A DNA stretch of 64,000 bases from JAATFS01 sp037145635 (GCA_037145635.1 JBBCXB010000007.1:62001-126000), one strand, 5' to 3'. Counted from the stretch's first letter, positions 26,762-36,693 are shown. The notes: generated by a model not told the origin, from the sequence alone. Made by a program: numbers and translations.

Positions 26762-27580
26762 ATGTCCTCATCGACCGCCCCGAACGAACGGCCTCGCATT
26801 TCCGCCTGCATTATCGCGTTCAACGAAGCCGACCGCATAACCGACTGCCTGGCCTCGCTGGCCTTCTGCGACGAGATCGTGGTGGTCGACTCCGGCTCCG
26901 GCGACGCCACCGCCGCCCTGGCCGAGGCCGCCGGCGCGCGCGTGCTGCAGCGGGCCTTCGACGGCTTCCGCAGCCAGAAGGCCCATTGCGTGGCCGCGGC
27001 CACCCACGACTGGGTGCTGTGCCTGGATGCCGACGAGCGCGTCGGCGACACCCTGCGCCAGTCGATCCTGGCCGCCCGCGACGGCGGTTTCGCCGGCGCG
27101 GCCGGCTACCGCTTCGCGCGCCTGTCGGACTACTTCGGCCGCTTCCTGCGCCACGGCAACGCCTATCCGGACCGGGTGCTGCGGCTGTTCGACCGCCGCC
27201 GCGGCGGCTGGCGCGGCAAGCGCGAGATCCACGAGGCCGCCAGCGTCGACGGCCACGTCGCGCTGCTGCGCGGCGACCTGGTGCACTACCCGTACCGCTC
27301 GCTGATGCAGCAGCTGGCCAAGACCGAGCGCTATGCGCAGATGATGGCCGAGCACGAGTACGCGCGCGGCAAGCGTGCGTCGTGGAGCAAGCTGGTGCTG
27401 GCGCCGGCGTGGCGCTTCTGGCGCGGCTACCTGCTGCGCGGCGGGTTCCTGGATGGCTGGCGCGGGCTGGTCTACGCCTACGTGCGCGCCAACTACGTGC
27501 GGCAGAAGTCGATCATGCTCTGGCTGCTGCAGCACCGGCAGCCGGTGACCGACCCGCCGCGGGATCAGCGCACGCGCTGA
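26762..27580 (+). CDS. Family-2 glycosyltransferase, WaaE/KdtX-like
   Basis: 272 residues. The GT-A signatures are clear: ISACIIAFNEADRI at the N terminus, IVVVDSGSGDAT, VLCLDADERV (the DxD site) and the acceptor-side GGWRGKREIHEAA. This matches the WaaE/LgtF group that adds a sugar to the inner core heptose of LPS. The LPS role is inferred from the family and from the ligase and transferase neighbours. The 3' end overlaps the convergent ligase gene by 16 nt. Confidence 0.87.
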   Translation: MSSSTAPNERPRISACIIAFNEADRITDCLASLAFCDEIVVVDSGSGDATAALAEAAGARVLQRAFDGFRSQKAHCVAAATHDWVLCLDADERVGDTLRQSILAARDGGFAGAAGYRFARLSDYFGRFLRHGNAYPDRVLRLFDRRRGGWRGKREIHEAASVDGHVALLRGDLVHYPYRSLMQQLAKTERYAQMMAEHEYARGKRASWSKLVLAPAWRFWRGYLLRGGFLDGWRGLVYAYVRANYVRQKSIMLWLLQHRQPVTDPPRDQRTR

Positions 27581-28854
27581 AGCGACCCCGCCGCCGCGGC
27601 GCCGGCGGCCTGCGCCTCGCGCGCCGCCAGGCCGATCAGCACGCCGATCACCGAGACGTAGAAGCCGGCGGTGAGCTGGTGCGCGAACATCGACTGGGTC
27701 AGCCCGCACAGCACGTAGCTGACCACGACCATGATCCCGGCCGCGGCCGGGCCGCGGAAGCGCGGCTGCCCCGAGCGCCGGTACAGCTTCACCAGGATCC
27801 CCAGCGGCAGCCCGTAGATGGCCAGCAGCAGCAACAGCCCGGGCACGCCCTGGGTGGCGGCCCATTCGGCGGCGTCGTTGTGGGCGTGGCCGAGGTGGCA
27901 GCGCTTGAGCCACGCCTCGCCCTGGCACTGCGGCAAGATCCGCATGGCGTCGTCGAAGTGGCCGACGCCGATGCCGGTGAGCGGATGCTGCAGGAAGGTG
28001 TCCCAGGCCACGTGCAGGCGCTCGATGCGGGCGCCGGCGGACGAGTCGCTGTCGCCGACCTCGAAGCGCGCGATGTCGCTCTTGAGCTCGCCGATGCGCA
28101 TCTGCTGGGTCAGCGCGGGCACGGTCAGCACCAGGGTGGCCGCGATCGCCGCGCCGGCGGCGAAGATCAGCAGGCGGGTGCGCCCGCTGCGCCAGCGCGC
28201 GCCCCACACCACCACCAGCAGCAGCCCGAGCAGGCCGAGCCAGACCCCGCGGCTGCCGCTCATCACGATCACCGCGCCGCCGCAGGCCAGCGCCACCGCC
28301 AGCCACGGCCACTGCCCCGGCGGGCGGCAGAACACCAGCAGCACCATCAGCATCAGCATGATGTCGGCGAACACGATGGCGTTGGTCCAGCCGTCGGCGC
28401 GCTCGGCGCCGTTCATCACCTGCAGCAGCGCCAGCAGCAACGCCACGAAGACGCCGAGCAGCGCGCCGCGCCACAGCCACAGCACGCGCGGGCGCAACGC
28501 ATAGGCCCACAGCGCCGCCCACGGCAGCACCACGAAGCGGGAGCGGTTGTCGACATCGCGCAGCCCGTGCTCGAACAGCACCACCGACAGCAGCGACAAC
28601 GCCAGCACCGCCAGGGTCAGCCAGCCCAGCGCGCGCAGCGGCCAGCCGAACCGGCGCCGGTCCGCCCCCAGCACGCGCAGGCCCATCAGCGACGAGGCCA
28701 GCAGGCACAGCCCGAACAGCAGCAGGCCGCTGGGCATGCTCACCGCCAGCGCGGTCAGCGCGAACAGGCCGACCTCGGCCACCCCGACGCTGGCACGCGG
28801 GCCCGCAGGGGAGAGATCGGGTAGCTCGGCGTGGGACGGCTGCAGTAACGTCAT
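27565..28854 (-). CDS. O-antigen ligase-like membrane protein (Wzy/WaaL family)
   Basis: 429 residues from the ATG at 28854; the longer frame adds a non-hydrophobic, low-complexity leader. About ten to twelve hydrophobic helices with a large periplasmic loop holding HPLTGIGVGHFDD and CHLGHAHNDAAEWAATQG, the H-x-H-N loop typical of WaaL-type ligases. It would transfer undecaprenyl-linked glycan to lipid A-core in the periplasm. Polymerase (Wzy) function is an alternative, since the two share the fold. Confidence 0.82.
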   Translation of the reverse strand: MTLLQPSHAELPDLSPAGPRASVGVAEVGLFALTALAVSMPSGLLLFGLCLLASSLMGLRVLGADRRRFGWPLRALGWLTLAVLALSLLSVVLFEHGLRDVDNRSRFVVLPWAALWAYALRPRVLWLWRGALLGVFVALLLALLQVMNGAERADGWTNAIVFADIMLMLMVLLVFCRPPGQWPWLAVALACGGAVIVMSGSRGVWLGLLGLLLVVVWGARWRSGRTRLLIFAAGAAIAATLVLTVPALTQQMRIGELKSDIARFEVGDSDSSAGARIERLHVAWDTFLQHPLTGIGVGHFDDAMRILPQCQGEAWLKRCHLGHAHNDAAEWAATQGVPGLLLLLAIYGLPLGILVKLYRRSGQPRFRGPAAAGIMVVVSYVLCGLTQSMFAHQLTAGFYVSVIGVLIGLAAREAQAAGAAAAGSLQRVR

Positions 28855-29086
28855 GGGGAACGCGGGCGGGAACGGGCGGGGGAGATCATCGGCAGTGGAT
28901 CGGGAACGGCAGTTAAGTCGACCCCCGACATCGATGGACCGCGAAGCCCCGGCGGCGTCCATGCAAAGATCCCTGCGCCCGCCGCCACGGCCCGGAGGCC
29001 CTGGCGGGAGCCGGCGCATTGTAAACGCCGGCGCGCCCGTGCAGATGGCGGCGCGTGACTTTTCGCGCCCGCGCGCGGGCGCCGGC

Positions 29087-30808
29087 TCACTCGGCCTCGA
29101 CGTCGCCCTGTTCGCGCAGCTCCAGCGCCTTCTCCTCGGTGTTGGCCACGCAGGCGCCGCGCACCGCGGCCGCCGGCACCAGCCACCACGGGCGGCGATT
29201 GGCCACGCCCACGCGCTCGCTGCGCGCCCGGTCGATGCAGCCCAGCAGCGCCGGCTCCTGCACCAGCAGCCAGCGCGTGCCCGGCCGCCCGGCCTGCCAG
29301 GCCACCCCGCGCCGCAGCTGCTCCTCCCACGGGACCTTGAAACCGAAGGTCTGCGCCGGGCGGTCGGCCATCAGCAGGTTCTGCTCCTTCCACGCCACCA
29401 GGCCGAGCTCGGCGTCCGGCCCGATGCGCGCGCCCGCGCTGCGCATCACCCCGCGCGCCGAGCTGGAATCGTTGAACACCGGGTAGATCACGACCCCGTA
29501 CAGCACCCAGAACGCGCCCAGCAGCGAAGCCACCGCCAGCGCCGAGCGGCGCACCCGGAACAGCAGCAGGCTCGCCGCCCCCCAGGTGCCCACCGCGACC
29601 AGGATCCAGGCCAGGGACTGGGTGACCGTGGCGTCCACGCCGCGGCTGTCGATGAGCTTCTGCTCGAACGCCGGCTGGCCGGCCAGCATCGCGATGCCCG
29701 CGCCCAGGAAGCCCAGGGTCAGCACCGCGGCGAAGCCGAACAGCAGCCGCCGCATCCCGGCCTTGCGCAGCAGCCCGGGCAGCAGGGGCGCCAGTGCCAG
29801 GCAGAACATCGGCAGCGCCGGCAGGATGTAGACGTCGCGCTTGCCGCTGGGGATCGAGAAGAACACCACCACCAGCAGCCACCACGCCAGCGGCAGCAGG
29901 TAGCGCGGATCGCGGCGGCGCAGCCGGCGCCACCAGGCCGGCAGTGCCCACGGCAGCGCCAGGATCGCCGGCAGCCACATCGTCGCCATCGTGCTGAAGT
30001 GGTACCAGACCGGCTGCGGATGGTCCCAGGACTGCGCATAGCGCTTGGCCGTCTGCCGGAACAGGATGTCGTTGAGGTAGGCGCGGTACTCCGGCTCGCC
30101 GGCGGTCAGCGCCAGCGTCACCACCGGCACCAGCCACAGCAGGATGGCGGCCAGGAACAGCACCGGTCCCAGCCAGAAGCGGGGGGCGCGCGCATGCACC
30201 CGCACCCGTGGCCAGTGCCACGCCGAGGCCAGCGCGGCCGGCAGCAGCATCAGCAGCGCGAGCACGCCCACGCCCTTGGTGATCACCCCCAGCCCGGCGG
30301 CGAACCAGCCCAGCGCCCACCAGCGCCAGGCCGGCCCCAGCAGCAGGTGCCGCAGCAGCCCGTAGTTGGCCAGGGTGATGAAGAACACCACCAGCGGGTC
30401 GATCTGCGCCTTCTTCGCCTGGAACGTGAAGTGCAGCGTGAACAGCAGCGCCCAGGCCGCATACAGGCCGACGCGGCGCGTCCACAGCCGCCGACCCAGG
30501 TCGTACACGCAGCCCAGCGTGCCCAGCGCCGCCAGCAGCGACGGCAGCAGGAAGGCCACGCGCCAGTCGTGCAGCAGCGTGTACAGCGTGGCCTGCCACC
30601 ACATCAGCATCGGCGGCTTGTCCGAGTACAGCTCGGTCCCGCGGTGCGGGAACAGCCAGTCGCCGCTTTCGACCATGTGCCGCGCCACCAGCGCGAAGCG
30701 CGGCTCGTCCGACGGCCAGGGATCGCGCAGGCCCAGCCCCGCCCCGATCACCAGCAGCGCGGTGATCGCCAGCAACCAGAACTCTCTCGACGCACGGGAC
30801 TTGAACAT
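29087..30808 (-). CDS. ArnT-like/family-39 lipid-linked glycosyltransferase
   Basis: 573 residues with about twelve hydrophobic helices. The first periplasmic loop contains DPWPSDEPRFALVARHM, the acidic pair expected for PMT/ArnT-type GT-C enzymes, followed by YSDKPPMLMWW and, later, FSIPSGKRDVYILPALP. Such enzymes transfer a sugar from undecaprenyl phosphate, for example L-Ara4N onto lipid A in polymyxin resistance. The sugar here is unknown, as no arn genes are present. It lies 25 bp upstream of nothing on its own strand except rsmB, which precedes it. Confidence 0.85.
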   Translation of the reverse strand: MFKSRASREFWLLAITALLVIGAGLGLRDPWPSDEPRFALVARHMVESGDWLFPHRGTELYSDKPPMLMWWQATLYTLLHDWRVAFLLPSLLAALGTLGCVYDLGRRLWTRRVGLYAAWALLFTLHFTFQAKKAQIDPLVVFFITLANYGLLRHLLLGPAWRWWALGWFAAGLGVITKGVGVLALLMLLPAALASAWHWPRVRVHARAPRFWLGPVLFLAAILLWLVPVVTLALTAGEPEYRAYLNDILFRQTAKRYAQSWDHPQPVWYHFSTMATMWLPAILALPWALPAWWRRLRRRDPRYLLPLAWWLLVVVFFSIPSGKRDVYILPALPMFCLALAPLLPGLLRKAGMRRLLFGFAAVLTLGFLGAGIAMLAGQPAFEQKLIDSRGVDATVTQSLAWILVAVGTWGAASLLLFRVRRSALAVASLLGAFWVLYGVVIYPVFNDSSSARGVMRSAGARIGPDAELGLVAWKEQNLLMADRPAQTFGFKVPWEEQLRRGVAWQAGRPGTRWLLVQEPALLGCIDRARSERVGVANRRPWWLVPAAAVRGACVANTEEKALELREQGDVEAE

Positions 30809-30833
30809 GGTTCGCAGGGCTGGAAACAGAAGG

Positions 30834-32147
30834 TCAGGAAGCTTTTAGCAAACGCGCGTAGAAGAACCCGTCGCAGTCGCGCTCGCCCGGCAGGCGCTGG
30901 CGCCCGGAGCCGCTGGCATGGCCGAAGTGCTCCGGCAGCGGCGCGGCGGCGGCGTCGGGGTGGCGCGCCAGGAACGCCTCCACCTGATCCGCGTTCTCGC
31001 GCCGCAGCAGCGAGCACGTGGTGTAGAGCAGCTGGCCGCCGGGGCGCAGGGTGCGCCAGGTCGCGTCCAGCAGCCGCGCCTGTAGCGCACACAGCGCGTC
31101 GATGTCCTCGGCCCGCCGGTGCAGCAGCACGTCGGGCTGGCGCCGCACGATGCCGGTGGCCGAGCACGGCGCGTCCAGCAGCACCGCGTCGAACGGGGTG
31201 CCGTCCCACCAGGCGGCCAGGTCGCCGGCATCGGCCGCCTTCAGCACCGCCCCGGCGTCCTGGCCGGTGCGCTGCAGGGTCTGGCGCAACCGCTGCAGGC
31301 GCCGCGCATCCACGTCCAGCGCGGTCAGCTGCAGCCCGGGATGGCGCTCCAGCAGGTGCGCGGACTTGCCGCCGGGCGCCGCGCAGGCATCGAGCACGCG
31401 CGCGCCGGCGGCCAGCGGCAGCGCGTCGGCCACCTGCTGCGCCGAGCCGTCCTGCACCGACACCCGGCCCTCGGCGAACCCGGGCAGCTGCGCCACCGGC
31501 ACCGCCTGGGCCAGGCGCACCGCGTCGGGCAGCGCCGTGTCGGCCTCGCCGGCCAGGCCGGCCTCGGCCAGGCGCGCCAGGTAGTCGGGCACGCTGGTCT
31601 GGCGGCGGTTCACCCGCAGCCACAGCGGCGCCGGCAACTGGCTGGCCGCGAACACCGACGCCGCGCGGTCGCCCCAGTCCAGGCGCAGCTGGTGGCGCAG
31701 CCAGTGAGGCCACGCGGCATCGGCGGCCACCTCGGGAAAGCCCTCGCGCTGGGCGCGGCGCAGCAGTGCGTTGACCATGCCGGCCTGGCGCGGGCGTCCC
31801 AGTGCGCGCACCGCCTCCACCGTCGCCGAAAGCGCGGCATGGGCGGGCAGCTGCAGCACGTCGAGCTGGGCGAAGCCGGCCATCAGCAGCGCGACGAGTT
31901 CGGCATCGCGCCGCGGCAGCGGCCGTTGCAGCCATTGCGCCAGCGCCGCCTCGTAGGCCGGGCGCCGGCGCAGCACGGCGAAGCAGATCGCCTCCACCAG
32001 CGCGCGGTCGCGCACGTCCTCAAGGCCCGGCAACGCGGTGGCCAGCTCCGCCTTCAGCGAGCGGCCGCGGTCGCCGACCGCGGCCAGCACCCGCGCGGCG
32101 GCCAGCCGCGGCGCGACGCCCGACGGCAGGGACGACGGCACCGCCAT
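30834..32147 (-). CDS. rsmB: 16S rRNA m5C967 methyltransferase RsmB
   Basis: 437 residues from the ATG at 32147, whose A is the last base of the fmt stop. An N-terminal NusB-like helical domain (1-140) precedes the SAM-binding DACAAPGGKSAHLLE, DAPCSATGIVRR (first cysteine) and TTCSLLRRENADQV (catalytic cysteine). It methylates C967 of 16S rRNA. The fmt-rsmB order with tight coupling is conserved in gammaproteobacteria. Confidence 0.96.
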   Translation of the reverse strand: MAVPSSLPSGVAPRLAAARVLAAVGDRGRSLKAELATALPGLEDVRDRALVEAICFAVLRRRPAYEAALAQWLQRPLPRRDAELVALLMAGFAQLDVLQLPAHAALSATVEAVRALGRPRQAGMVNALLRRAQREGFPEVAADAAWPHWLRHQLRLDWGDRAASVFAASQLPAPLWLRVNRRQTSVPDYLARLAEAGLAGEADTALPDAVRLAQAVPVAQLPGFAEGRVSVQDGSAQQVADALPLAAGARVLDACAAPGGKSAHLLERHPGLQLTALDVDARRLQRLRQTLQRTGQDAGAVLKAADAGDLAAWWDGTPFDAVLLDAPCSATGIVRRQPDVLLHRRAEDIDALCALQARLLDATWRTLRPGGQLLYTTCSLLRRENADQVEAFLARHPDAAAAPLPEHFGHASGSGRQRLPGERDCDGFFYARLLKAS

Positions 32148-33070
32148 CAGACCGAGGCCGGCAGGTCGCGGCGGGCGTTGAGGTAGTCGGCGGCGGTGAT
32201 CGCCTTGCCGCCGTCGCGCTGCAGCACGCGCAGGCGCAGGGCGCCGCGCCCGCAGGCCACGTCGATGCCCTGCTTGGAGGCGAACAGCACCGTGCCCGGC
32301 GCGCGCGAATGCGCCAGCTCGAGCGCCACCGCGCCGTGCACGCGCACGCGCTCGCCGGCCAGCTGGGCCTCGGCCATCGGCCACGGGTTGAACGCGCGCA
32401 CGCGCCGCGCCAGCACCGCGGCCGGCTGCTGCCAGTCCAGGCGGGCCTCGGCCTTGTCGAGCTTGTGCGCGTACTCCACGCCTTCGGCCGGCTGCGGCTG
32501 CGGCACCGGTCGGATGCCGGCACGCAGCAGGCCCAGGCCGTCGGACAGCACCTGCGCGCCGAGCGCGGCCAGGCGGTCGTGCAGCAGGCCGCCGGTGTCG
32601 GCCTCGCCGATCGCGGTGCGCTGCGACAGCAGCACCGGACCGGTGTCCAGGCCCTGCTCCATCTGCATCAGGCACACCCCGGTCTCGGCGTCGCCGGCCT
32701 CGATCGCGCGCTGGATCGGCGCGGCGCCGCGCCAGCGCGGCAGCAGCGAGGCGTGCACGTTCCAGCAGCCATGGGTCGGGATCGCCAGCACCGCCTTCGG
32801 CAGGATCAGGCCGTAGGCGACCACCACCATCAGGTCCGGCGCCAGGGCGCGCAGCGCCTGCAGCGCCTCGGGCGAGCGCAGCGTCTCCGGCTGCAGCACC
32901 GGGATGCCGCGCGCGATCGCCTCCAGCTTCACCGGCGACGGCGTCAGCCCGCGGCCGCGGCCGGCGGGCCGGTCCGGCTGGGTGTAGACCGCGACCACTT
33001 CATGGCGCTGCGCCGCCGCGCGCAACGACGGCACGGCGAAGTCCGGCGTACCGGCGAAGACGATTTTCAT
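32147..33070 (-). CDS. fmt: Methionyl-tRNA formyltransferase
   Basis: 307 residues. It has an N-terminal formyltransferase domain with IVFAGTPDFAVP, the catalytic HASLLPRWRGAAPIQ (N-x-H-x-SLLP-type) and LDTGPVLL, then a C-terminal OB-like tRNA-binding domain. It formylates initiator Met-tRNA using 10-formyl-THF. It is followed directly by rsmB with a 1-nt overlap and preceded by def about 100 bp away, the standard partner that removes the formyl group. Confidence 0.97.
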   Translation of the reverse strand: MKIVFAGTPDFAVPSLRAAAQRHEVVAVYTQPDRPAGRGRGLTPSPVKLEAIARGIPVLQPETLRSPEALQALRALAPDLMVVVAYGLILPKAVLAIPTHGCWNVHASLLPRWRGAAPIQRAIEAGDAETGVCLMQMEQGLDTGPVLLSQRTAIGEADTGGLLHDRLAALGAQVLSDGLGLLRAGIRPVPQPQPAEGVEYAHKLDKAEARLDWQQPAAVLARRVRAFNPWPMAEAQLAGERVRVHGAVALELAHSRAPGTVLFASKQGIDVACGRGALRLRVLQRDGGKAITAADYLNARRDLPASV

Positions 33071-33174
33071 TGGGCGGGAATCGGGAAAGGGGAAAGGGGA
33101 ATGGCAAAGGCGGGAGCCGCGCCGGAGACGAGGCCTCTACGGTTCCCCATTCCCCACTCGCGATTCCGCGCCGT

Positions 33175-33687
33175 TCAGGCCACGTGCTTGCGGGCCTTGG
33201 CCAGCTTCTTGCGCACCATCTCGCGCTTGAGCGGCGACAGGTAGTCGATGAACAGCTTGCCGTCGAGATGGTCCATCTCGTGCTGCACGCACACGGCCAG
33301 CAGGCCGTCGGTGCTCAGCTCGCGGGCTTGGCCCTGGCGGTCGAGATAGCGCACGGTGATGCTGTCGGCGCGGGTGACGTCGGCGAAGATGCCCGGCACC
33401 GACAGACACCCTTCCTGGTACACCTGGCCGCCGTCGCGGGCCACGATCTCGGGGTTGATGAACACCTGCGGGTCGTTCTTCTCCTCGCTGACGTCGATCA
33501 CCATGAAGCGCTGGTGCACGTCCACCTGGCTGGCGGCCAGGCCGATGCCGGGCGCGTCGTACATGGTCTGGAACATGTCGTCCAGCAGCGTCTGGAACGC
33601 CGGGCGGGTGACTTCGGCGGGATCGACCCGCGCGGCCTTGGTGCGCAGCCGCGGATCGGGGAATTCGAGAATGGGGAGCAGGGCCAT
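33175..33687 (-). CDS. def: Peptide deformylase
   Basis: 170 residues from the ATG at 33687 (MALLPILEFPDPRL); a 20-codon upstream extension is not family-like. The three PDF motifs are intact: GIGLAASQ, EGCLSVP and QHEMDHLDG, giving the Cys and two His metal ligands and the catalytic Glu. It removes the N-formyl group from nascent proteins. The 104-bp gap to fmt contains GGGAA/TTCCC-rich simple sequence. It is divergent from the LysM gene. Confidence 0.97.
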   Translation of the reverse strand: MALLPILEFPDPRLRTKAARVDPAEVTRPAFQTLLDDMFQTMYDAPGIGLAASQVDVHQRFMVIDVSEEKNDPQVFINPEIVARDGGQVYQEGCLSVPGIFADVTRADSITVRYLDRQGQARELSTDGLLAVCVQHEMDHLDGKLFIDYLSPLKREMVRKKLAKARKHVA

Positions 33688-33819
33688 AGCGTTACCCGAG
33701 GTGGGGGCGCCGTACGATTCGGCAAGGCCCTCCGATTCTACCGCCAATGCTTGCGCGGCGCCCCGGTTTCTGGACTATAGTGCCGGAACCTGTTGGGGAA
33801 TCAGGCAGACCTTATCATC

Positions 33820-34956
33820 ATGCTCAACCGACTTCGTACGGTCCTCGCCATGGCGATGCTGACCGTCGCGACCTACGCGGCTGCCGTGGAAACGGCGGGC
33901 GACCACCCGGATACCTACGTGGTCCGCAAGGGCGACACCCTGTGGGACATCGCCGGGCGCTTCCTGAAGAAGCCGTGGCTGTGGCCGGAGATCTGGCAGG
34001 CCAATCCCCAGGTGCAGAACCCGCACCTGATCTACCCCGGCGACGTGCTCAGCCTGGCCTACCTGGACCGCGTCGCGCGGGCCAGCGTCACGCCCGGCCC
34101 GCGCCGGGAGGCGCCGCTGAACGCGATCCCGCTGTCGGACGTGGAACCGTTCCTGAAGAACCTGCGCGTCACCGACAGTTTCCAGCAGCTGCCCTACGTG
34201 GTGGCGCTGGAGGAGAACCGGCTGCGCAGCGCCGGCGGCCAGCTGGCCTACGTCGCCGGCCTGGCCGACGCCCGTCCCGGCCAGCGCTACGCCGTGGTGC
34301 GCCCGACGGTGCGCTTCAGCCTGCCGCGGCTCAACGAGGACCTGGACCCGGCCGGCCGCCTCACCGCCGGCGCCGGCAGCCTCTGGAAGGACTACGTCGC
34401 CCCGGACAAGCGCCGCGAGGTGCTCGGCTACGAGCTGGCCCAGGTCAACGTCGGCACCCTGACCCGCGGCGCCGGCGGCGACGCCCAGGCCTCGACCCTG
34501 CTGCTGCAGGAGAGCGGGCGCGAGGTGCGCGCCGGCGACCGCGTGATCCCGGTCGAGGCCCGCCCCTACGACCTGCAGTTCTTCCCGCATCCGCCCGCGG
34601 CCCGCGCCGCGGACGCCGGCCTGCGCGTGCTGGCGGTGGCCGACACCTTCACCAGCGGCGGCCCGCGCGACGTCATCGCCATTTCCGGGGGCGCGCGCGA
34701 AGGCATCGACAACGGCACCGTGTTCTCGATCTGGCGCCAGGGCACGCGCATCAGCGACCGAGTCAGGCACACCCGCTTCTCGCGTCCGGACGATGCGTTC
34801 ACCGGCCCGGCCAGCACCACCGTCGGGCTGCCGGACGAGTACGCCGCGCACGCGATGGTGTTCCGCACCTTCGACAAGGTCAGCTACGCGCTGGTGATGG
34901 AAGGCGTGAAGCCGGCGATGGTGGGCTACGCGCTCAAACATCCCGACGCGCGCTGA
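33820..34956 (+). CDS. LysM-domain secreted/periplasmic protein
   Basis: 378 residues from the ATG at 33820. A signal peptide (about residues 1-22, ending TVATYAAA) is followed by a LysM domain at about 31-80 (YVVRKGDTLWDIAGRFLKKP, then NPHLIYPGDVL), which binds peptidoglycan. The remaining ~290 residues are a conserved beta-rich region of unknown role. This is the LysM gene that sits between def and dprA in many gammaproteobacteria. No catalytic motif is seen. Confidence 0.92.
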   Translation: MLNRLRTVLAMAMLTVATYAAAVETAGDHPDTYVVRKGDTLWDIAGRFLKKPWLWPEIWQANPQVQNPHLIYPGDVLSLAYLDRVARASVTPGPRREAPLNAIPLSDVEPFLKNLRVTDSFQQLPYVVALEENRLRSAGGQLAYVAGLADARPGQRYAVVRPTVRFSLPRLNEDLDPAGRLTAGAGSLWKDYVAPDKRREVLGYELAQVNVGTLTRGAGGDAQASTLLLQESGREVRAGDRVIPVEARPYDLQFFPHPPAARAADAGLRVLAVADTFTSGGPRDVIAISGGAREGIDNGTVFSIWRQGTRISDRVRHTRFSRPDDAFTGPASTTVGLPDEYAAHAMVFRTFDKVSYALVMEGVKPAMVGYALKHPDAR

Positions 34957-35033
34957 GCGCCGCGGAAAACCCCTACGCAACGACAGGACGGCGTCCTAGG
35001 GCGCCGTCTTCGCGGGCGTCCTAGCCTGGACGC

Positions 35034-36176
35034 ATGACCGCGACACCCCGCCCCGCCCACGACCCCGCGCTGCTTGCCCTGGTGCTCGCCGGCGGCGCCA
35101 TCCCGGCACGCCGCAAGTTGCTGGAAACCCACGGCGGCGCGGCGTCCGCGCTGGAGGCCGGGCCGGCGGCCTGGCGCGAGGCCGGCTGCAGCCCGGAACA
35201 GGTCGCCCGCCTGCGCCGCCCGGACCGCACGGCCCTCGCCCGAGCCGAGGCCTGGCTGGCCCCGGGCCGGCGCAGCCTGCTCGGCTGGCACGATCCGGAC
35301 TACCCGGCCCTGCTGCGGCGCATCGCCGGGGCACCCCTGGCGCTGTTCGTGGAGGGCAACCCCGGCCTGCTGTGGCATCCGGCGGTGGCGGTGGTCGGCA
35401 GCCGCAACCCCACCGCCGGCGGCCGCGCCAATGCCCGCGCGTTCTCGCACGCCCTCGCGCGGCGGGGGCTGGCGATCACCAGCGGCCTGGCCGCCGGGAT
35501 CGACGCGGAGGCCCACGAGACGGCGCTGGCCAGCCCCGGCGGCCTCACCGTGGCGGTGCTGGGCACCGGCCCGGACGTGCCCTATCCCGCCCGCCATGCC
35601 GATCTGCGCGAACGCATCGCCGAGCGCGGTGCCGTGGTCAGCGAGTACCCGCCGGGCACCGGCCCCAAGGCCGGCCACTTCCCGGCCCGCAACCGGGTGA
35701 TCGCCGGGCTGGCGCTGGGCACCCTGGTGTTGGAGGCCGCGCTGCGCTCGGGCGCACTGATCACCGCCCGCCTGGCGGCCGAGGCCGGACGCGAGGTGTT
35801 CGCGGTGCCGGGCTCGATCCACAACCCGCTGGCACGCGGCTGCCACCGGCTGCTGCGGGACGGCGCGTCGCTGGCGGAGGACGCCAGCGACGTCCTGGAC
35901 GGCATCGCCGCCCTGTCCGGCGAACTGGCAGGCGCCTTGCGCAGCCGCCTGGCCGCCCCCATAGAGACCGCTGCAGCCGGCCGCGATCCGGCGACGCAGC
36001 CGTTGGCGCCCGACTACCAGCCCTTGTGGCAGGCCCTCGGCCACGACCCCATCCCTATGGATTCATTGATCGAACGCACCGGATTGACGGCCGCCGCGCT
36101 GTCCTCCATGCTGCTGGTCATGGAACTGGAGGGGCGGGTGGTGGCCGCGCATGGCCGCTATGCACGCCACCCCTAG
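35034..36176 (+). CDS. dprA: DNA processing protein DprA (Smf)
   Basis: 380 residues. It has an N-terminal helical domain, then the Rossmann-like DprA core with VVGSRNPTAGGRANARAFS, ITSGLAAGIDAEAH and the FPARNRVIAGLA segment, and a C-terminal winged helix (about 310-375, DPIPMDSLIERTGLTAAALS). It loads RecA on incoming single-stranded DNA during natural transformation. Competence itself is not shown by this window. It is followed 43 bp later by smg. Confidence 0.95.
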   Translation: MTATPRPAHDPALLALVLAGGAIPARRKLLETHGGAASALEAGPAAWREAGCSPEQVARLRRPDRTALARAEAWLAPGRRSLLGWHDPDYPALLRRIAGAPLALFVEGNPGLLWHPAVAVVGSRNPTAGGRANARAFSHALARRGLAITSGLAAGIDAEAHETALASPGGLTVAVLGTGPDVPYPARHADLRERIAERGAVVSEYPPGTGPKAGHFPARNRVIAGLALGTLVLEAALRSGALITARLAAEAGREVFAVPGSIHNPLARGCHRLLRDGASLAEDASDVLDGIAALSGELAGALRSRLAAPIETAAAGRDPATQPLAPDYQPLWQALGHDPIPMDSLIERTGLTAAALSSMLLVMELEGRVVAAHGRYARHP

Positions 36177-36219
36177 TTTCTTCACCTCCACAGCGTCCCT
36201 GGACGCAGGCCGAGGGGCA

Positions 36220-36693
36220 ATGAAAGAGAGCATTCTGGATGTACTGCTGTACCTGTTCGAACACTATTTCAGCGAGGACGCGGATCTTGTCCGCGACCGC
36301 GATTCACTCCAGAACGGCCTGATCCAGGCCGGCTTCAGCCCCGCCGAGATCAGCAAGGCCTTCGATTGGCTCGACGCCCTGGCCGAACAGCGGCCCAGCG
36401 TGTCGCAACCGCGCGTGGACGGCCCGGTGCGCGTCTACCACGGCCCGGAGCTGGACAAGCTCGACGTCGATGGCCGCGGCTTCCTGATGTTCCTGGAGCA
36501 GCACGGCATCCTGGATGCCGACCAGCGCGAGCTGGTGCTCGACCGTGCGATGGCGCTGGACCAGGACGAGCTGGACCTGGACGACCTCAAGTGGGTGGTG
36601 CTGATGGTGCTGTTCAACCAGCCCGGGGCCGAGGCGGCCTACGCCTGGATGGAGACCCAGATGTTCGTCGACGAGCCGGAACCCGTACACTGA
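36220..36693 (+). CDS. smg: Smg family protein (DUF494)
   Basis: 157 residues from the ATG at 36220 (MKESILDVLLYLFEHYF), the typical start and length of the family. It is acidic and helical, with no catalytic motif. Smg is conserved between dprA and topA in gammaproteobacteria, as here, but its function is not known. GGGGCA precedes the start. Confidence 0.94.
   Translation: MKESILDVLLYLFEHYFSEDADLVRDRDSLQNGLIQAGFSPAEISKAFDWLDALAEQRPSVSQPRVDGPVRVYHGPELDKLDVDGRGFLMFLEQHGILDADQRELVLDRAMALDQDELDLDDLKWVVLMVLFNQPGAEAAYAWMETQMFVDEPEPVH

Noticed and set aside
33071..33174. Regulatory element between fmt and def
   Set aside because: The gap has only GGGAA/TTCCC simple sequence, of the type also seen near 55,700; no defined site could be supported.
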